From positions 1-64,000 of the forward strand of contig NZ_SMBP01000017.1 in NCBI RefSeq assembly GCF_004341945.1: a stretch of 64,000 bases of DNA, in the 5' to 3' direction. Positions 46,442-55,174 of the stretch are shown one piece after another (position 1 is the first letter of the stretch; each line of letters begins with the position of its first letter). Source of the stretch: Longicatena caecimuris. GTDB taxonomy: Bacteria > Bacillota_I > Bacilli_A > Erysipelotrichales > Erysipelotrichaceae. The translations under genes were made by a program, and so were the position numbers. The notes below the pieces were generated by a model. That model was not told the origin of the DNA and did not search any database. It saw only the letters and a list, made by a program, of their open reading frames with translations.

Positions 46442-47380
46442 TTATACATCCTTTTTTTCAATCTTTACATCAGTGTAATAATGATGTAGGATTTCCTGAT
46501 AGCTCTTACCTTCCAACGCCATCCCCTGAGCACCATACTGTGACATTCCTAAACCATGCCCATATCCTTTTGTCGTGATGCGATAAGCATCCCCGGTTTT
46601 TTTAATGGTGAAACAAGAAGAGCGAAGATTTAACTTCTCTCTTATACTGCGTCCGCTAAATGTTATACCATCGATTTTTATACTTTTTACATAACCGCTG
46701 GCATATCGAAGCGGCTCACTGATTTCGCTGACAGGATTTTGAAAACCCAATTTCGTATGAAAGGTATTGCTATCGATCGTTACCGTCTTTTCATATCCCT
46801 TTTCCTTTTTATCCCAATGGGAATCGACACTACGCAAGTAGGGCGTTTTACTTTCCCAATACTCCTCCGCATTTGCCGTTTTCCCACAAGAGCCGCTAAA
46901 AAACACTGCGGATATCGGTTTTCCCTGATACGTCAAAATTTCTCCAGATGTCTCTTTCACGGCCTGTTTGATACGTTTAGAATACTTCGCATAGGATGCC
47001 CCCCATATTTGCTTTAATTGTTTATCATCATGATAAACTTGTGTCTGTGTCGTATCATCTACTTCTAAGCCTCGCCGTATCACAAAGGTCCTCGCCGCAA
47101 CACATTGCGCTTTTAATGCTTCCATTTCAAAAGATGCTGACATTTCAGAGGCTATGACACCACGTAAATAATCATCCATAGCCAAATGCAGCTCACTGCC
47201 ATCTTGTCTGACGACATGTACTTTCTTTTTAGATTCTTTCTGCTTTTCAGCTGTAAAAGATTTCTCTTCCTGTGTCTGCCATTTAAGCGATGACTGCTTT
47301 CCATCTCCAATATGTAACCATAAGTAAAAGATAACAATGATGCTGAGAACAAGCGCGACTGCCTTGCATGTTTCCTTCAA
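46442..47380 (-). CDS. spoIID: Stage II sporulation protein D, lytic transglycosylase
   Basis: A 312-residue membrane-anchored peptidoglycan lytic transglycosylase acting in engulfment with SpoIIP/SpoIIM. A span at about 8-22 precedes the SpoIID domain. The catalytic glutamate lies in FEMEALKAQCVAARTF (about 84-99), and zinc-site residues are near FFSGSCGKTANAEEYW; the C-terminal GYGHGLGMSQYGAQGMA is the family signature. The start is TTG at 47380 with GGGAGG 9 bases upstream. It is followed by spoIIQ as in Bacillus. Confidence 0.95.
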   Translation of the reverse strand: MKETCKAVALVLSIIVIFYLWLHIGDGKQSSLKWQTQEEKSFTAEKQKESKKKVHVVRQDGSELHLAMDDYLRGVIASEMSASFEMEALKAQCVAARTFVIRRGLEVDDTTQTQVYHDDKQLKQIWGASYAKYSKRIKQAVKETSGEILTYQGKPISAVFFSGSCGKTANAEEYWESKTPYLRSVDSHWDKKEKGYEKTVTIDSNTFHTKLGFQNPVSEISEPLRYASGYVKSIKIDGITFSGRSIREKLNLRSSCFTIKKTGDAYRITTKGYGHGLGMSQYGAQGMALEGKSYQEILHHYYTDVKIEKKDV

Positions 47381-47423
47381 AGCCTCACACCTCCCCTATC
47401 ATGGTATGATGACAAAGCCGGTT

Positions 47424-49004
47424 CTATGCTTCATCATCCTGAAGAACTTTCTTACGATAATCACTTGGTGATACATGATAGTATTTTTTAAACACCTTAT
47501 TAAAATATAGCTGATCTTCCATACCGACAGCATTTGCCACATCCTTAATCTTATAAGCGGGTTCTTGTAACAATTCTTTGGCCTTCTTCATTCTTTTTTC
47601 ATTAATATAATAATTCAGATTGATACCCGTCTCACTTTTGAATAATCTACTCAGCGTACTTTCATTCATATCTAATGTTTCTGCCAGCATTTTCAAATTC
47701 AGTTTCTGATGATAATTCTTTTCCACAAAATCCATCACTTCCGTTATTTCACGGCGATATTTACTACTGCTAGAATCTTTCATCCACTCCTCAATCTTCA
47801 CAAAGCCTTCTTTTAACACTTCTGACAATTTATCCAGTGTTTCACATTTCCGTATGTTTGCGGTGATTGCGCCAAACGGCATGTTCTGTCGGGCTCCTTT
47901 TTCAATCTCTTTTCCTTCTAAGTTATTAATAATAAAAATCGTATATTCTAAGACTTGTCTTGGTACGATATGATTTTCACGCATATACAATAATGTCTTA
48001 TCAATTAATACATTCGCCTGATGAAAATTTTTCTTCTGCACCGCCTCCAGCAATTCCACATGGTATTGTAAATCATTCATTTGCAGGCTATGAAACAGAT
48101 CCCCTTCTTCACTGTGTATCAACACACCTTCCCCTTTATAAAAGCGCTGTTCATGAGCCTGTACCACCTGCATATATACTTCATCATAGGTCTTTAAGGT
48201 GCGCTGTATATCAGATAAGGTAATCGATAAATGGACATCCAGATATTGTTCAATATTTCGCATAATGGAATTACATATCGTTATAATACGCAACTTCTCC
48301 GCACTGTGGAAAAGAATGACACCAGAGTGATTACTAATAAAAATCACCTGATGTTTTACATATAACGAGATACTTTCGCGTATCAAATCACGCAGATTAC
48401 TCTGTAAACGCGCATGTTCTTTAAATTTCCCTTCATAAAGCATATTAATATTATCAACACGAAAATAAGCCAATTGATAAAAATCCTCATATTCCCGAAA
48501 AATCGGTTGTGCTAAAGCTCGCTGATATTCCTTCATATCAATGATATGCTCATTTTTACTTAATACCATGCATTGTTGTAATTCTTTAATTCCCTGTTTT
48601 TCTTCTTCATTTTGTGATGAACCACCTTCTTCACAGTTTTCTTTCACCTGGGTGATGATCCTGGTCAATTCTTCTTTTTCCAATGTAATCTTTAACAGAT
48701 AATCAAAAGCGCCTGCCTTCATCGCATCACGGACTAGCTCAAAGTCGGAATAATTGCTTAATACGATGACTTGTGTATTTCGACTTTCTTTTTTTATTTT
48801 TGTTATGAGTTCTATGCCATCCATTTCCGGCATTTTCAAATCGGTAATAACAATTTCAGGGTGTACCTCTTGAAAGATGCGATAAGCTTCCTTGCCATCC
48901 TTGACCGTCGCAATCACCTCACAGTGTAAGGCCTGCCAGTCAATCATATTTTTTAACGTGATTCGGATCAATCTTTCATCATCTGCTATCAATACCTTGT
49001 ACAT
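47424..49004 (-). CDS. Response regulator, AraC family (YesN type)
   Basis: A 526-residue regulator. The receiver domain (1-120) has the phosphorylated aspartate in VITDLKMPEMDG (about residue 55). A long middle region (about 140-410) of unknown fold precedes a C-terminal AraC-type double helix-turn-helix (about 425-520, LKMLAETLDMNESTLSRLFK and DQLYFNKVFKKYYHVSPSDY). AAAGGGGG precedes the ATG. The start overlaps the histidine kinase gene by 26 bases, so the pair is coupled. YesMN-type systems usually control carbohydrate uptake; no such target adjoins. Confidence 0.92.
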   Translation of the reverse strand: MYKVLIADDERLIRITLKNMIDWQALHCEVIATVKDGKEAYRIFQEVHPEIVITDLKMPEMDGIELITKIKKESRNTQVIVLSNYSDFELVRDAMKAGAFDYLLKITLEKEELTRIITQVKENCEEGGSSQNEEEKQGIKELQQCMVLSKNEHIIDMKEYQRALAQPIFREYEDFYQLAYFRVDNINMLYEGKFKEHARLQSNLRDLIRESISLYVKHQVIFISNHSGVILFHSAEKLRIITICNSIMRNIEQYLDVHLSITLSDIQRTLKTYDEVYMQVVQAHEQRFYKGEGVLIHSEEGDLFHSLQMNDLQYHVELLEAVQKKNFHQANVLIDKTLLYMRENHIVPRQVLEYTIFIINNLEGKEIEKGARQNMPFGAITANIRKCETLDKLSEVLKEGFVKIEEWMKDSSSSKYRREITEVMDFVEKNYHQKLNLKMLAETLDMNESTLSRLFKSETGINLNYYINEKRMKKAKELLQEPAYKIKDVANAVGMEDQLYFNKVFKKYYHVSPSDYRKKVLQDDEA

Positions 49005-50670
49005 CTGTAATTCCCCCTTTCCTATATGGAAGCAACAGTGTCACAATGGTTCCTTTATTCACTTCACTCTGAATATTCATCGAATATTTATCTCCATACA
49101 TCAAGCGTATGCGCTCTTGTATATTCATAATACCGATGCCACTTAATTTCTTATTGGTATAGGATTGTTCCACCTCTTGAAATCCTTTTCCATTATCTCC
49201 TATCTCTATTTTCAAACAACCTTTTTCAGCCTGCGCACGAATCGTCAAAATCTGATGTTCGCGATCTTCTTCAAATGCATGCAGAATACTGTTTTCAACA
49301 ATCGGCTGTAACAGAAATTTCAAAATACGGCAATGGCGTACATCTTCATCAATATTATAAACCGTTTCAAACAAATCACCATAGCGAAGCTTTTGAATGA
49401 TGATATAATTTTTCACATTTTCTATTTCTTCTTCCACATCAACATATTCATTACTGTCTACGATCGTATTACGTAATAACTTTGATAGCGCACTAATGCC
49501 TTCACTAACGGGATTGTCTTCATTTAAAATCGCCAAATAATGAAGTGTATTTAACGTATTGAATAAGAAATGCGGATTTATTTGTGCCTGTAACAACTGA
49601 AGTTGCGTTTCTCTTTTTTGTTCCTGTTCCAGTGCAACCGTCTTTACTAATTCCTGTACACGATTCAACAAGTCATTAAAGTTTTCACTTAATTCATGTA
49701 CCTCATCTTTCCCATTATCCTCCACCTGACTACTAATAAGATTCGTTTCATCAAGCTTACGCATGGATACCAAAATATTATGAATCGGATCATAAATACT
49801 GTGATATACAATAGTCGATAAGATAGCTTCTAATATCAAGATGGCCACTCCATAAAGAAATAGCATATTCCGCGTACTATGAATTTCTTGTAAGACATAT
49901 TCCGAGCTTACCAGATTGACAACCTTCCAATCCATGCCCTCGATTTGTTTACTTTCATGGTAATAAGACTTACCATTCACATTGACCATGTCTTGACTTA
50001 TCTGAATATTTTTTCCTTTCGGAAACGCTGCCTGACCAAATAAATAATGATTATCCTTATCAATAATGATCATCATATTTGAAATACTGGAAGCATTGGT
50101 AAATGATGGACTGAATGCTCCCTCTTTAAAACCACCACAAACATAGCCAATGGTTTCATTATGGTAAACGATACGTTTTGTTAAGAATATTCCATTATGT
50201 TCTTTTTTATATGCCCAACTAATATCCAAGGTAGATGGTAATGACAAATTTCCTTGTTCCTTTTCACCGGCATCATCATAAATGACTTCCTGTTTCTCAT
50301 TAAAGAGCACCAGACGATTTCGTCCGTTTAAATTCATATTCATCTTTGCATAGGCAACGAAATTTTTGCGTACAGAGCTTTCACCATCACTCAGCAACAT
50401 GTCATATACGATTCCTTGTGCACAGAATTCCGTCATCTGATCTTCAAGACGCTCCATATTCAGATGAAAGAGTTCTTCTACCATCTCAACAGAATGTTGT
50501 GATGATTCCTGATTCTTTGATATGATCATTTGCATACTGAAATTATAGTATAATAAAAAACAGATAATCATTACCACCAATGGCAATGCGATAAAACCAA
50601 ATAAAAGGCGGGAGCGTATGCTCACATTACGTAACAATTTGCGTCGCTGTTTCATATCATGCACCATCAT
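48979..50670 (-). CDS. Sensor histidine kinase (YesM type)
   Basis: A 563-residue membrane kinase. Two spans (about 22-42 and 275-295) enclose an extracellular dCache-like sensor region; a HAMP linker follows (about 295-345). The His_kinase motif QINPHFLFNTLNTLHYL (about 370-386) holds the phosphorylated histidine, and the ATPase domain shows NSILHAFEE and GDNGKGF. The start at 50670 follows directly on the stop of the DUF1146 gene; MKQRR five codons later is an alternative. It partners with the overlapping AraC-type regulator. Confidence 0.93.
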   Translation of the reverse strand: MMVHDMKQRRKLLRNVSIRSRLLFGFIALPLVVMIICFLLYYNFSMQMIISKNQESSQHSVEMVEELFHLNMERLEDQMTEFCAQGIVYDMLLSDGESSVRKNFVAYAKMNMNLNGRNRLVLFNEKQEVIYDDAGEKEQGNLSLPSTLDISWAYKKEHNGIFLTKRIVYHNETIGYVCGGFKEGAFSPSFTNASSISNMMIIIDKDNHYLFGQAAFPKGKNIQISQDMVNVNGKSYYHESKQIEGMDWKVVNLVSSEYVLQEIHSTRNMLFLYGVAILILEAILSTIVYHSIYDPIHNILVSMRKLDETNLISSQVEDNGKDEVHELSENFNDLLNRVQELVKTVALEQEQKRETQLQLLQAQINPHFLFNTLNTLHYLAILNEDNPVSEGISALSKLLRNTIVDSNEYVDVEEEIENVKNYIIIQKLRYGDLFETVYNIDEDVRHCRILKFLLQPIVENSILHAFEEDREHQILTIRAQAEKGCLKIEIGDNGKGFQEVEQSYTNKKLSGIGIMNIQERIRLMYGDKYSMNIQSEVNKGTIVTLLLPYRKGGITDVQGIDSR

Positions 50671-50874
50671 CTATAGACCATTGAACAAAGATATATTCAA
50701 TAAAAATTGTGCTACCAGATAGCCTAAAGCCAACGCTAACAACAATAGCAGACATTGCACTTTTCCTGGTTTGTGCACATCACAAAAACGGTCAAATTTG
50801 ACACTGCTTAATGCCCAGAAACTTGCCGCAAAACAAAAAAGATATACAGTAAAAGTGATTAGGAAATAACGCAT
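50671..50874 (-). CDS. DUF1146 (YwzB) family membrane protein
   Basis: A 67-residue protein with two spans (about 3-25 and 43-62). The pattern ALSSVKFDRF followed by LLLLLALALGYLVAQFLL fits the DUF1146/YwzB family. In B. subtilis ywzB lies in the region of the atp operon and spoIID, and the same neighbourhood is kept here. AGGAGG lies 6 bases before the ATG. The function is unknown. It directly precedes the YesM-type kinase gene. Confidence 0.8.
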   Translation of the reverse strand: MRYFLITFTVYLFCFAASFWALSSVKFDRFCDVHKPGKVQCLLLLLALALGYLVAQFLLNISLFNGL

Positions 50875-50934
50875 AAGCACCCTCCTTACATTTCTTATAT
50901 TATATCATACTTCTCCATCAAAAAAAGGGAGGCG

Positions 50935-52137
50935 TTAAACCTCCTCTTGTGTATACGCACGTTCTTTGTGGAAGTAAATACTGGAGCTTGATAATATCAG
51001 AAGAAACAACAAGCCCGTTTGTACCCAATACACTGTATAATCCAACATGCCATGAATCAAGACAGTTAGGATACAGGCAACGATCAAGGAACATAAACGC
51101 AAATCAATGCGTCTTACAAATAAACGATATATTTCTTTCAGATTACTGCCAAAATAGACTCCCATGATCAATACGCCAATCACTCCATGACTTAAGATAG
51201 GATCTAAAATCACATTATGAGCATGTTGTGTAGGATGTCCACCATATTGTTTATAAATATGGAAATAAGTCAATGGACCTTCCCCCAGCAAAGGATGCGC
51301 CTCTATTCCTTTAACGGCTGTTGTCCAAATTTTAGCTCGCTTAAGAAAATCCGTAAAGATAGAAGCTCTTTGAAATACCTCCGGCTTTAATAATATTGCT
51401 ATCCCACCTGTTCCAATTGCACTCATGGTCGCGGTGAAATAACCAAAACGCTTATTCATCAAAAACATGAAAGGTATCGTCACAACAAATGGTACCCAGG
51501 CCGTACGACAGCCTGTCAGATATAAAGCAAATAGATTTGCCAAAATCGTTACGATATAAAAAATAATACGGCGTTTTGTTTTAACCTGCATCATCTTATA
51601 TACGCAGATAAGCACCAGAAATTCAATCATCATTGCATAGTAATTGGCATTAAAAAAGGTTGAATTCACACGATTTTTAGGACTGTCTTCAATAACCAGC
51701 ATCATAAAATCATAGTTCAGACGATGTACGATACGCATATATTCCATCAAGGCCCAAGCTACACAGAATAATGATATGATGCAGCAGGCATCCATTAACA
51801 ATTCAAATAAACGTTTATTAATCACCGTACGGAAGTAAAAAATAAAGAGAAAGATCACTAAGATACCGATTCCACAAACAGCTCCCAGCCAGTTTTGATG
51901 GAATGCTGCCACCAAAGAGGCTAACAAGCAAAAGGCAATTGCGAATTTTGATCTTGGTACTGATTGAATGATCGTTTTCATACGTCCCTGAATAGTTAAA
52001 TAAAGCAATACACCGATAATCGCGATGATCGAACAATAGAAAGGTAAAAATATCGTACAGACAACAAACATGATCAGATATTCATCAAATGAAAAGTTGT
52101 CTAGCTTGCGATGTAAAAAGGCAGCAATTTTGTCCAT
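50935..52137 (-). CDS. O-antigen ligase/polymerase-like membrane protein
   Basis: A 400-residue protein of about 11 spans with the Wzy_C (O-antigen ligase) pattern: NSTFFNANYYAMMIEF, TGCRTAWVPF (with the conserved arginine) and a large loop with HPLLGEGPLTYF and HAHNVILDPIL, whose histidine is typical of the family. In Gram-positives such proteins polymerise or attach capsule or wall polysaccharides. No glycosyltransferase cluster surrounds it. CGGAGGA precedes ATG at 52137 and a TATAAT box overlaps the longer frame, supporting this start. Confidence 0.85.
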   Translation of the reverse strand: MDKIAAFLHRKLDNFSFDEYLIMFVVCTIFLPFYCSIIAIIGVLLYLTIQGRMKTIIQSVPRSKFAIAFCLLASLVAAFHQNWLGAVCGIGILVIFLFIFYFRTVINKRLFELLMDACCIISLFCVAWALMEYMRIVHRLNYDFMMLVIEDSPKNRVNSTFFNANYYAMMIEFLVLICVYKMMQVKTKRRIIFYIVTILANLFALYLTGCRTAWVPFVVTIPFMFLMNKRFGYFTATMSAIGTGGIAILLKPEVFQRASIFTDFLKRAKIWTTAVKGIEAHPLLGEGPLTYFHIYKQYGGHPTQHAHNVILDPILSHGVIGVLIMGVYFGSNLKEIYRLFVRRIDLRLCSLIVACILTVLIHGMLDYTVYWVQTGLLFLLILSSSSIYFHKERAYTQEEV

Positions 52138-52269
52138 GTTTGTTTCCTCCGTTCCTAAAAGTAGCTTTATTATAGCATTCCACATCGAAAATAACAATTT
52201 ACCAAAGTAATCTTACAAATTTGATAGAAAGAAAAAACACGCCTTTGCAAACAACAGATAGAATTACAA

Positions 52270-52292
52270 AAGAGCCATCCAGAAGATGGCTC
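52270..52292 (-). terminator. Terminator after the 52315 gene
   Basis: A perfect 8-bp stem GAGCCATC/GATGGCTC is followed by four T on the minus strand. Confidence 0.7.
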
Positions 52293-52314
52293 CATCAGTG
52301 AAAGGGAAGAAAAC

Positions 52315-52986
52315 TCAGAATTTATAAGGCTTATTGATTGTCTCCATATATTCATACATCGTAATATCCGGATTCTTCAACGCCTCCAGAAGATGATAGG
52401 GATCCTCAATGATAACCCCACAAGTCTTCATATATTGGAGAATATTTACTATGTCTTCATGATGAAGATTGGCAAAAATAGGTAAGCCTCCCGTACTTGA
52501 TGGCAACAGGAAGCCATTTTCCATGGAATTCATGGTAAACAACTTCACATCTTTATTTTTCAATAGGAAATATAGCTGCATGGTGTAACGACTATATCCC
52601 CAGGTGCCCCATTTGCGCTCAAAGGTAAACTTAACTCTATCAATTTCATGCCAATACAATCGTTCATAAAAATCACTAATCTCTTTTGATAACAAGATCT
52701 GTAATACCAATGATAATTTTTTAAAATGACCGTATGGAGGAAGATAAGCCAGATATGTTTCATGATATTCCATACATTTGCTGGAATCTATCGCAAAGGG
52801 GAGCCATAAGCATTCGACGAACATTAGAAAGACGATCATACAAATGGTAATGTTGGATTGGGATAAACCAAGTGTATCCTTTAACAGTCCCTGCATTGCA
52901 ACACCAAACAACAATCCGATAACCGCAATAACAGCTGCACTGGCTAGAATCTTTCCACGTGAGACATTTCCTTTCTTCTGCTTCAT
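52315..52986 (-). CDS. Hypothetical two-span membrane protein
   Basis: A 223-residue protein with two N-terminal spans (about 14-33 and 45-65) and a cytoplasmic part of about 150 residues containing YLAYLPPYGHFKKLSLVLQI and an aromatic-rich stretch resembling a PH-like (YcxB or DUF-type) fold; this is a guess. It lies 89 bases after an AgrC-like kinase on the same strand and may be in the same operon. GGGAGG lies 7 bases before the ATG. I recognise no family. Confidence 0.6.
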   Translation of the reverse strand: MKQKKGNVSRGKILASAAVIAVIGLLFGVAMQGLLKDTLGLSQSNITICMIVFLMFVECLWLPFAIDSSKCMEYHETYLAYLPPYGHFKKLSLVLQILLSKEISDFYERLYWHEIDRVKFTFERKWGTWGYSRYTMQLYFLLKNKDVKLFTMNSMENGFLLPSSTGGLPIFANLHHEDIVNILQYMKTCGVIIEDPYHLLEALKNPDITMYEYMETINKPYKF

Positions 52987-53075
52987 AACAATACCTCCCA
53001 TAGGTTTTCTTTACCCGCTTATACAATACGTCATCTTTTACTTTCTGTGTCATACTTTTGCATAAGTGGCTGCTT

Positions 53076-54290
53076 TTATGACACATGTGGTAAAGCAAGA
53101 TGTATTTTGGTAATAAATAATTGATGTTCTTGATCAAAGCAACAATGCAGATCTCCTTGATATTTCTGTGCCACATCTTGCATATTACGCAATCCAAAAC
53201 CGTGATAAAAGGTATCCTCTTTCGTTGACAGCATGCGTTCACCAACTTGATGTACACTTTCACAGCTGTTTTTCATTTTTATAAAAACATACCCTTTCTC
53301 TTTGCGTATCTTTAACTGTATGACACGTTGTTTACATTTTACACAGCTTTCAATAGCATTTTCCACCATATTGCAAAAAATAGCGCTCATATCCACAGGA
53401 TCAAACTGATCTTCTGCAAATGGTTCTACATCTAGTATCAATTGAATATCCTGCTCCATGATATCTTTTTGATAATTGCGCAAAACCCGATCCAGCAAAG
53501 GACAACCGGTAGGAATAAAACTTACCACCTCAGAATAAGTCATCATGATTTTTTTCGTCAATGTATCATTCTCTTCTATTGTTTTATTATTTAAGAGCTT
53601 CATCTGTTTACGTAAATCATGTATCTGACGTAATATTTCATCATTATCCTTTTGTAATCGTTCATACTGAATGACATTTTCTTTTGCTAAATGTCTGCGA
53701 TTTGTTATTGATAACATCGTTTCATACTGCTGCTTTTGCACATACGCAAAACGATTTAACAACGTGATCATAAGAAATAGCAAAAACGGTAACATATGCT
53801 CTATATGCATCATATTGGATTTCTTAAGCCAGACAAACTGTATCATGATACCTAACAACACTCCATATGCCATTAATAAAAACCATCCGCCTTCGCTTTG
53901 CTTGCGAAGTATCAAAAAAAGCAACGCATGAAGGATTCCCTCGACAAGCAGAAAACACATGCATTTTGCATACCAATCATGGAGAAAAACATCCATCATG
54001 AATACCACCAGCAAGGAGAGGATAAAACTTACCAGAAAACTGCAGAAACATTTTACAAAGGCTGTTTCTTTCTCATAAATGAAACCAGCAAAGATACACA
54101 ATGCCCATAAACCATATAAATACCAATCCATTGGTAACACCAAGCTGCTTAGACAAGCTCCCATAACCAGGATGCTCATAAACTGCCTGATTTTCATCTT
54201 CATTGCGGAAAACTGAAACCATGTCTCATAATATAAAAAGGTCATATAAAGCATGCTGCCTGTGCAAAGAAATACCGTGAAATAATTCAT
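53076..54290 (-). CDS. AgrC-like sensor histidine kinase (GHKL)
   Basis: A 404-residue membrane kinase. Six or seven spans fill the first 180 residues, then a coiled segment with the phospho-acceptor in RQIHDLRKQMK (about 215-225) and a GHKL ATPase domain (NMVENAIESC, GFGLRNM). This layout matches peptide-sensing AgrC/ComD kinases. It overlaps the stop of the LytTR regulator gene by 4 bases (ATGA). No AgrB or AgrD gene adjoins, so the signal is unknown. Confidence 0.9.
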   Translation of the reverse strand: MNYFTVFLCTGSMLYMTFLYYETWFQFSAMKMKIRQFMSILVMGACLSSLVLPMDWYLYGLWALCIFAGFIYEKETAFVKCFCSFLVSFILSLLVVFMMDVFLHDWYAKCMCFLLVEGILHALLFLILRKQSEGGWFLLMAYGVLLGIMIQFVWLKKSNMMHIEHMLPFLLFLMITLLNRFAYVQKQQYETMLSITNRRHLAKENVIQYERLQKDNDEILRQIHDLRKQMKLLNNKTIEENDTLTKKIMMTYSEVVSFIPTGCPLLDRVLRNYQKDIMEQDIQLILDVEPFAEDQFDPVDMSAIFCNMVENAIESCVKCKQRVIQLKIRKEKGYVFIKMKNSCESVHQVGERMLSTKEDTFYHGFGLRNMQDVAQKYQGDLHCCFDQEHQLFITKIHLALPHVS

Positions 54291-54985
54291 AGACTCATCT
54301 CCTGAAACTGTAACCAGCTTTCTTGTACTTGCTGCACTCTTCTTCTAGCCAAGGGTAAAGTCTCATGATTGCTTATTTCAATACAGTCTTTATGAATCTG
54401 CATAATATGGCTCAATTGTACAAACAATCCCTTATGACATTCAACAAAATGCACATGTAATTGCTTTGCCCAATAACTAACCCCTTCCTTACTTTCATAT
54501 ACTCCTTGAGGCGTATGGAAACAAGTCGTTCTTCCAATACTTTCAAAATATAAAATTTCTTTCATTTTCACCATGGTTGTCTCTTGGTGCATAGTTAAAG
54601 TCAGTGTTTGTGAGGTATCTCTTGTCTGTAAAATTTCATCCAATTCACTATACAACAAAGTCTCATGAATTGGCTTTAACAAATACCGGGATGCTTGTAT
54701 CTTATAACCCTCTAAAGAATATTTTAGATAGCTGGTAATTACTACGATAATCATATCCGGTAAACGTTTACGTAATTCCATCGCAATTTCAATCCCATTT
54801 TCTTCTTGTATCTCAATATCTAAAAACAGCATATGATATATCTTCGTACTATCTAGAAGCTCTTTTCCATTTGTATAACGATCAATTCTGGCTTCCATAT
54901 GACGTTTGTCAAAATATGCCCGCAATAAATCTTCATTTCTTTTCCCATCCTGATATTCGTCATCCAATACACAAATTTGCAACAT
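54287..54985 (-). CDS. LytTR response regulator (AgrA-like)
   Basis: A 232-residue regulator. The receiver domain (1-115) has the phosphorylated aspartate in MLFLDIEIQEENG (about residue 56); the LytTR DNA-binding domain covers about 130-232, with ILYFESIGRTTCFHT and LFVQLSHIMQIH. GAGGGTG lies just before ATG at 54985. It forms a two-gene unit with the downstream AgrC-like kinase. Targets probably include direct-repeat sites upstream of neighbours, not identified here. Confidence 0.9.
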   Translation of the reverse strand: MLQICVLDDEYQDGKRNEDLLRAYFDKRHMEARIDRYTNGKELLDSTKIYHMLFLDIEIQEENGIEIAMELRKRLPDMIIVVITSYLKYSLEGYKIQASRYLLKPIHETLLYSELDEILQTRDTSQTLTLTMHQETTMVKMKEILYFESIGRTTCFHTPQGVYESKEGVSYWAKQLHVHFVECHKGLFVQLSHIMQIHKDCIEISNHETLPLARRRVQQVQESWLQFQEMSL

Positions 54986-55097
54986 CTTATCACCCTCACT
55001 AATAGTTTCATTATACACACAATATGATAAAAAGGATGTATGAAACACAAAATCGGTTCTTTTTCTGACATCACCGGTAAAAAAGACGTAAAAATCA

Positions 55098-55145
55098 TAA
55101 AAAAAGGAAACCCTAAGACCCTACATCAGGTTTTACGATTTCCTA
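55098..55145 (-). terminator. Terminator after the coiled-coil gene
   Basis: Stem AGGAAATC/GGTTTCCT (about 55137-55144 with 55105-55112) is followed by a run of T on the minus strand. Confidence 0.55.
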
Positions 55146-55174
55146 CGTTTTTTGCCCACCACTTACAAGCGAGA

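Noticed and set aside
52760-53263. 167-codon frame overlapping the AgrC-like kinase end and the next gene
   Set aside because: It is a shifted frame of two well-supported genes, with many cysteines and no start signal.
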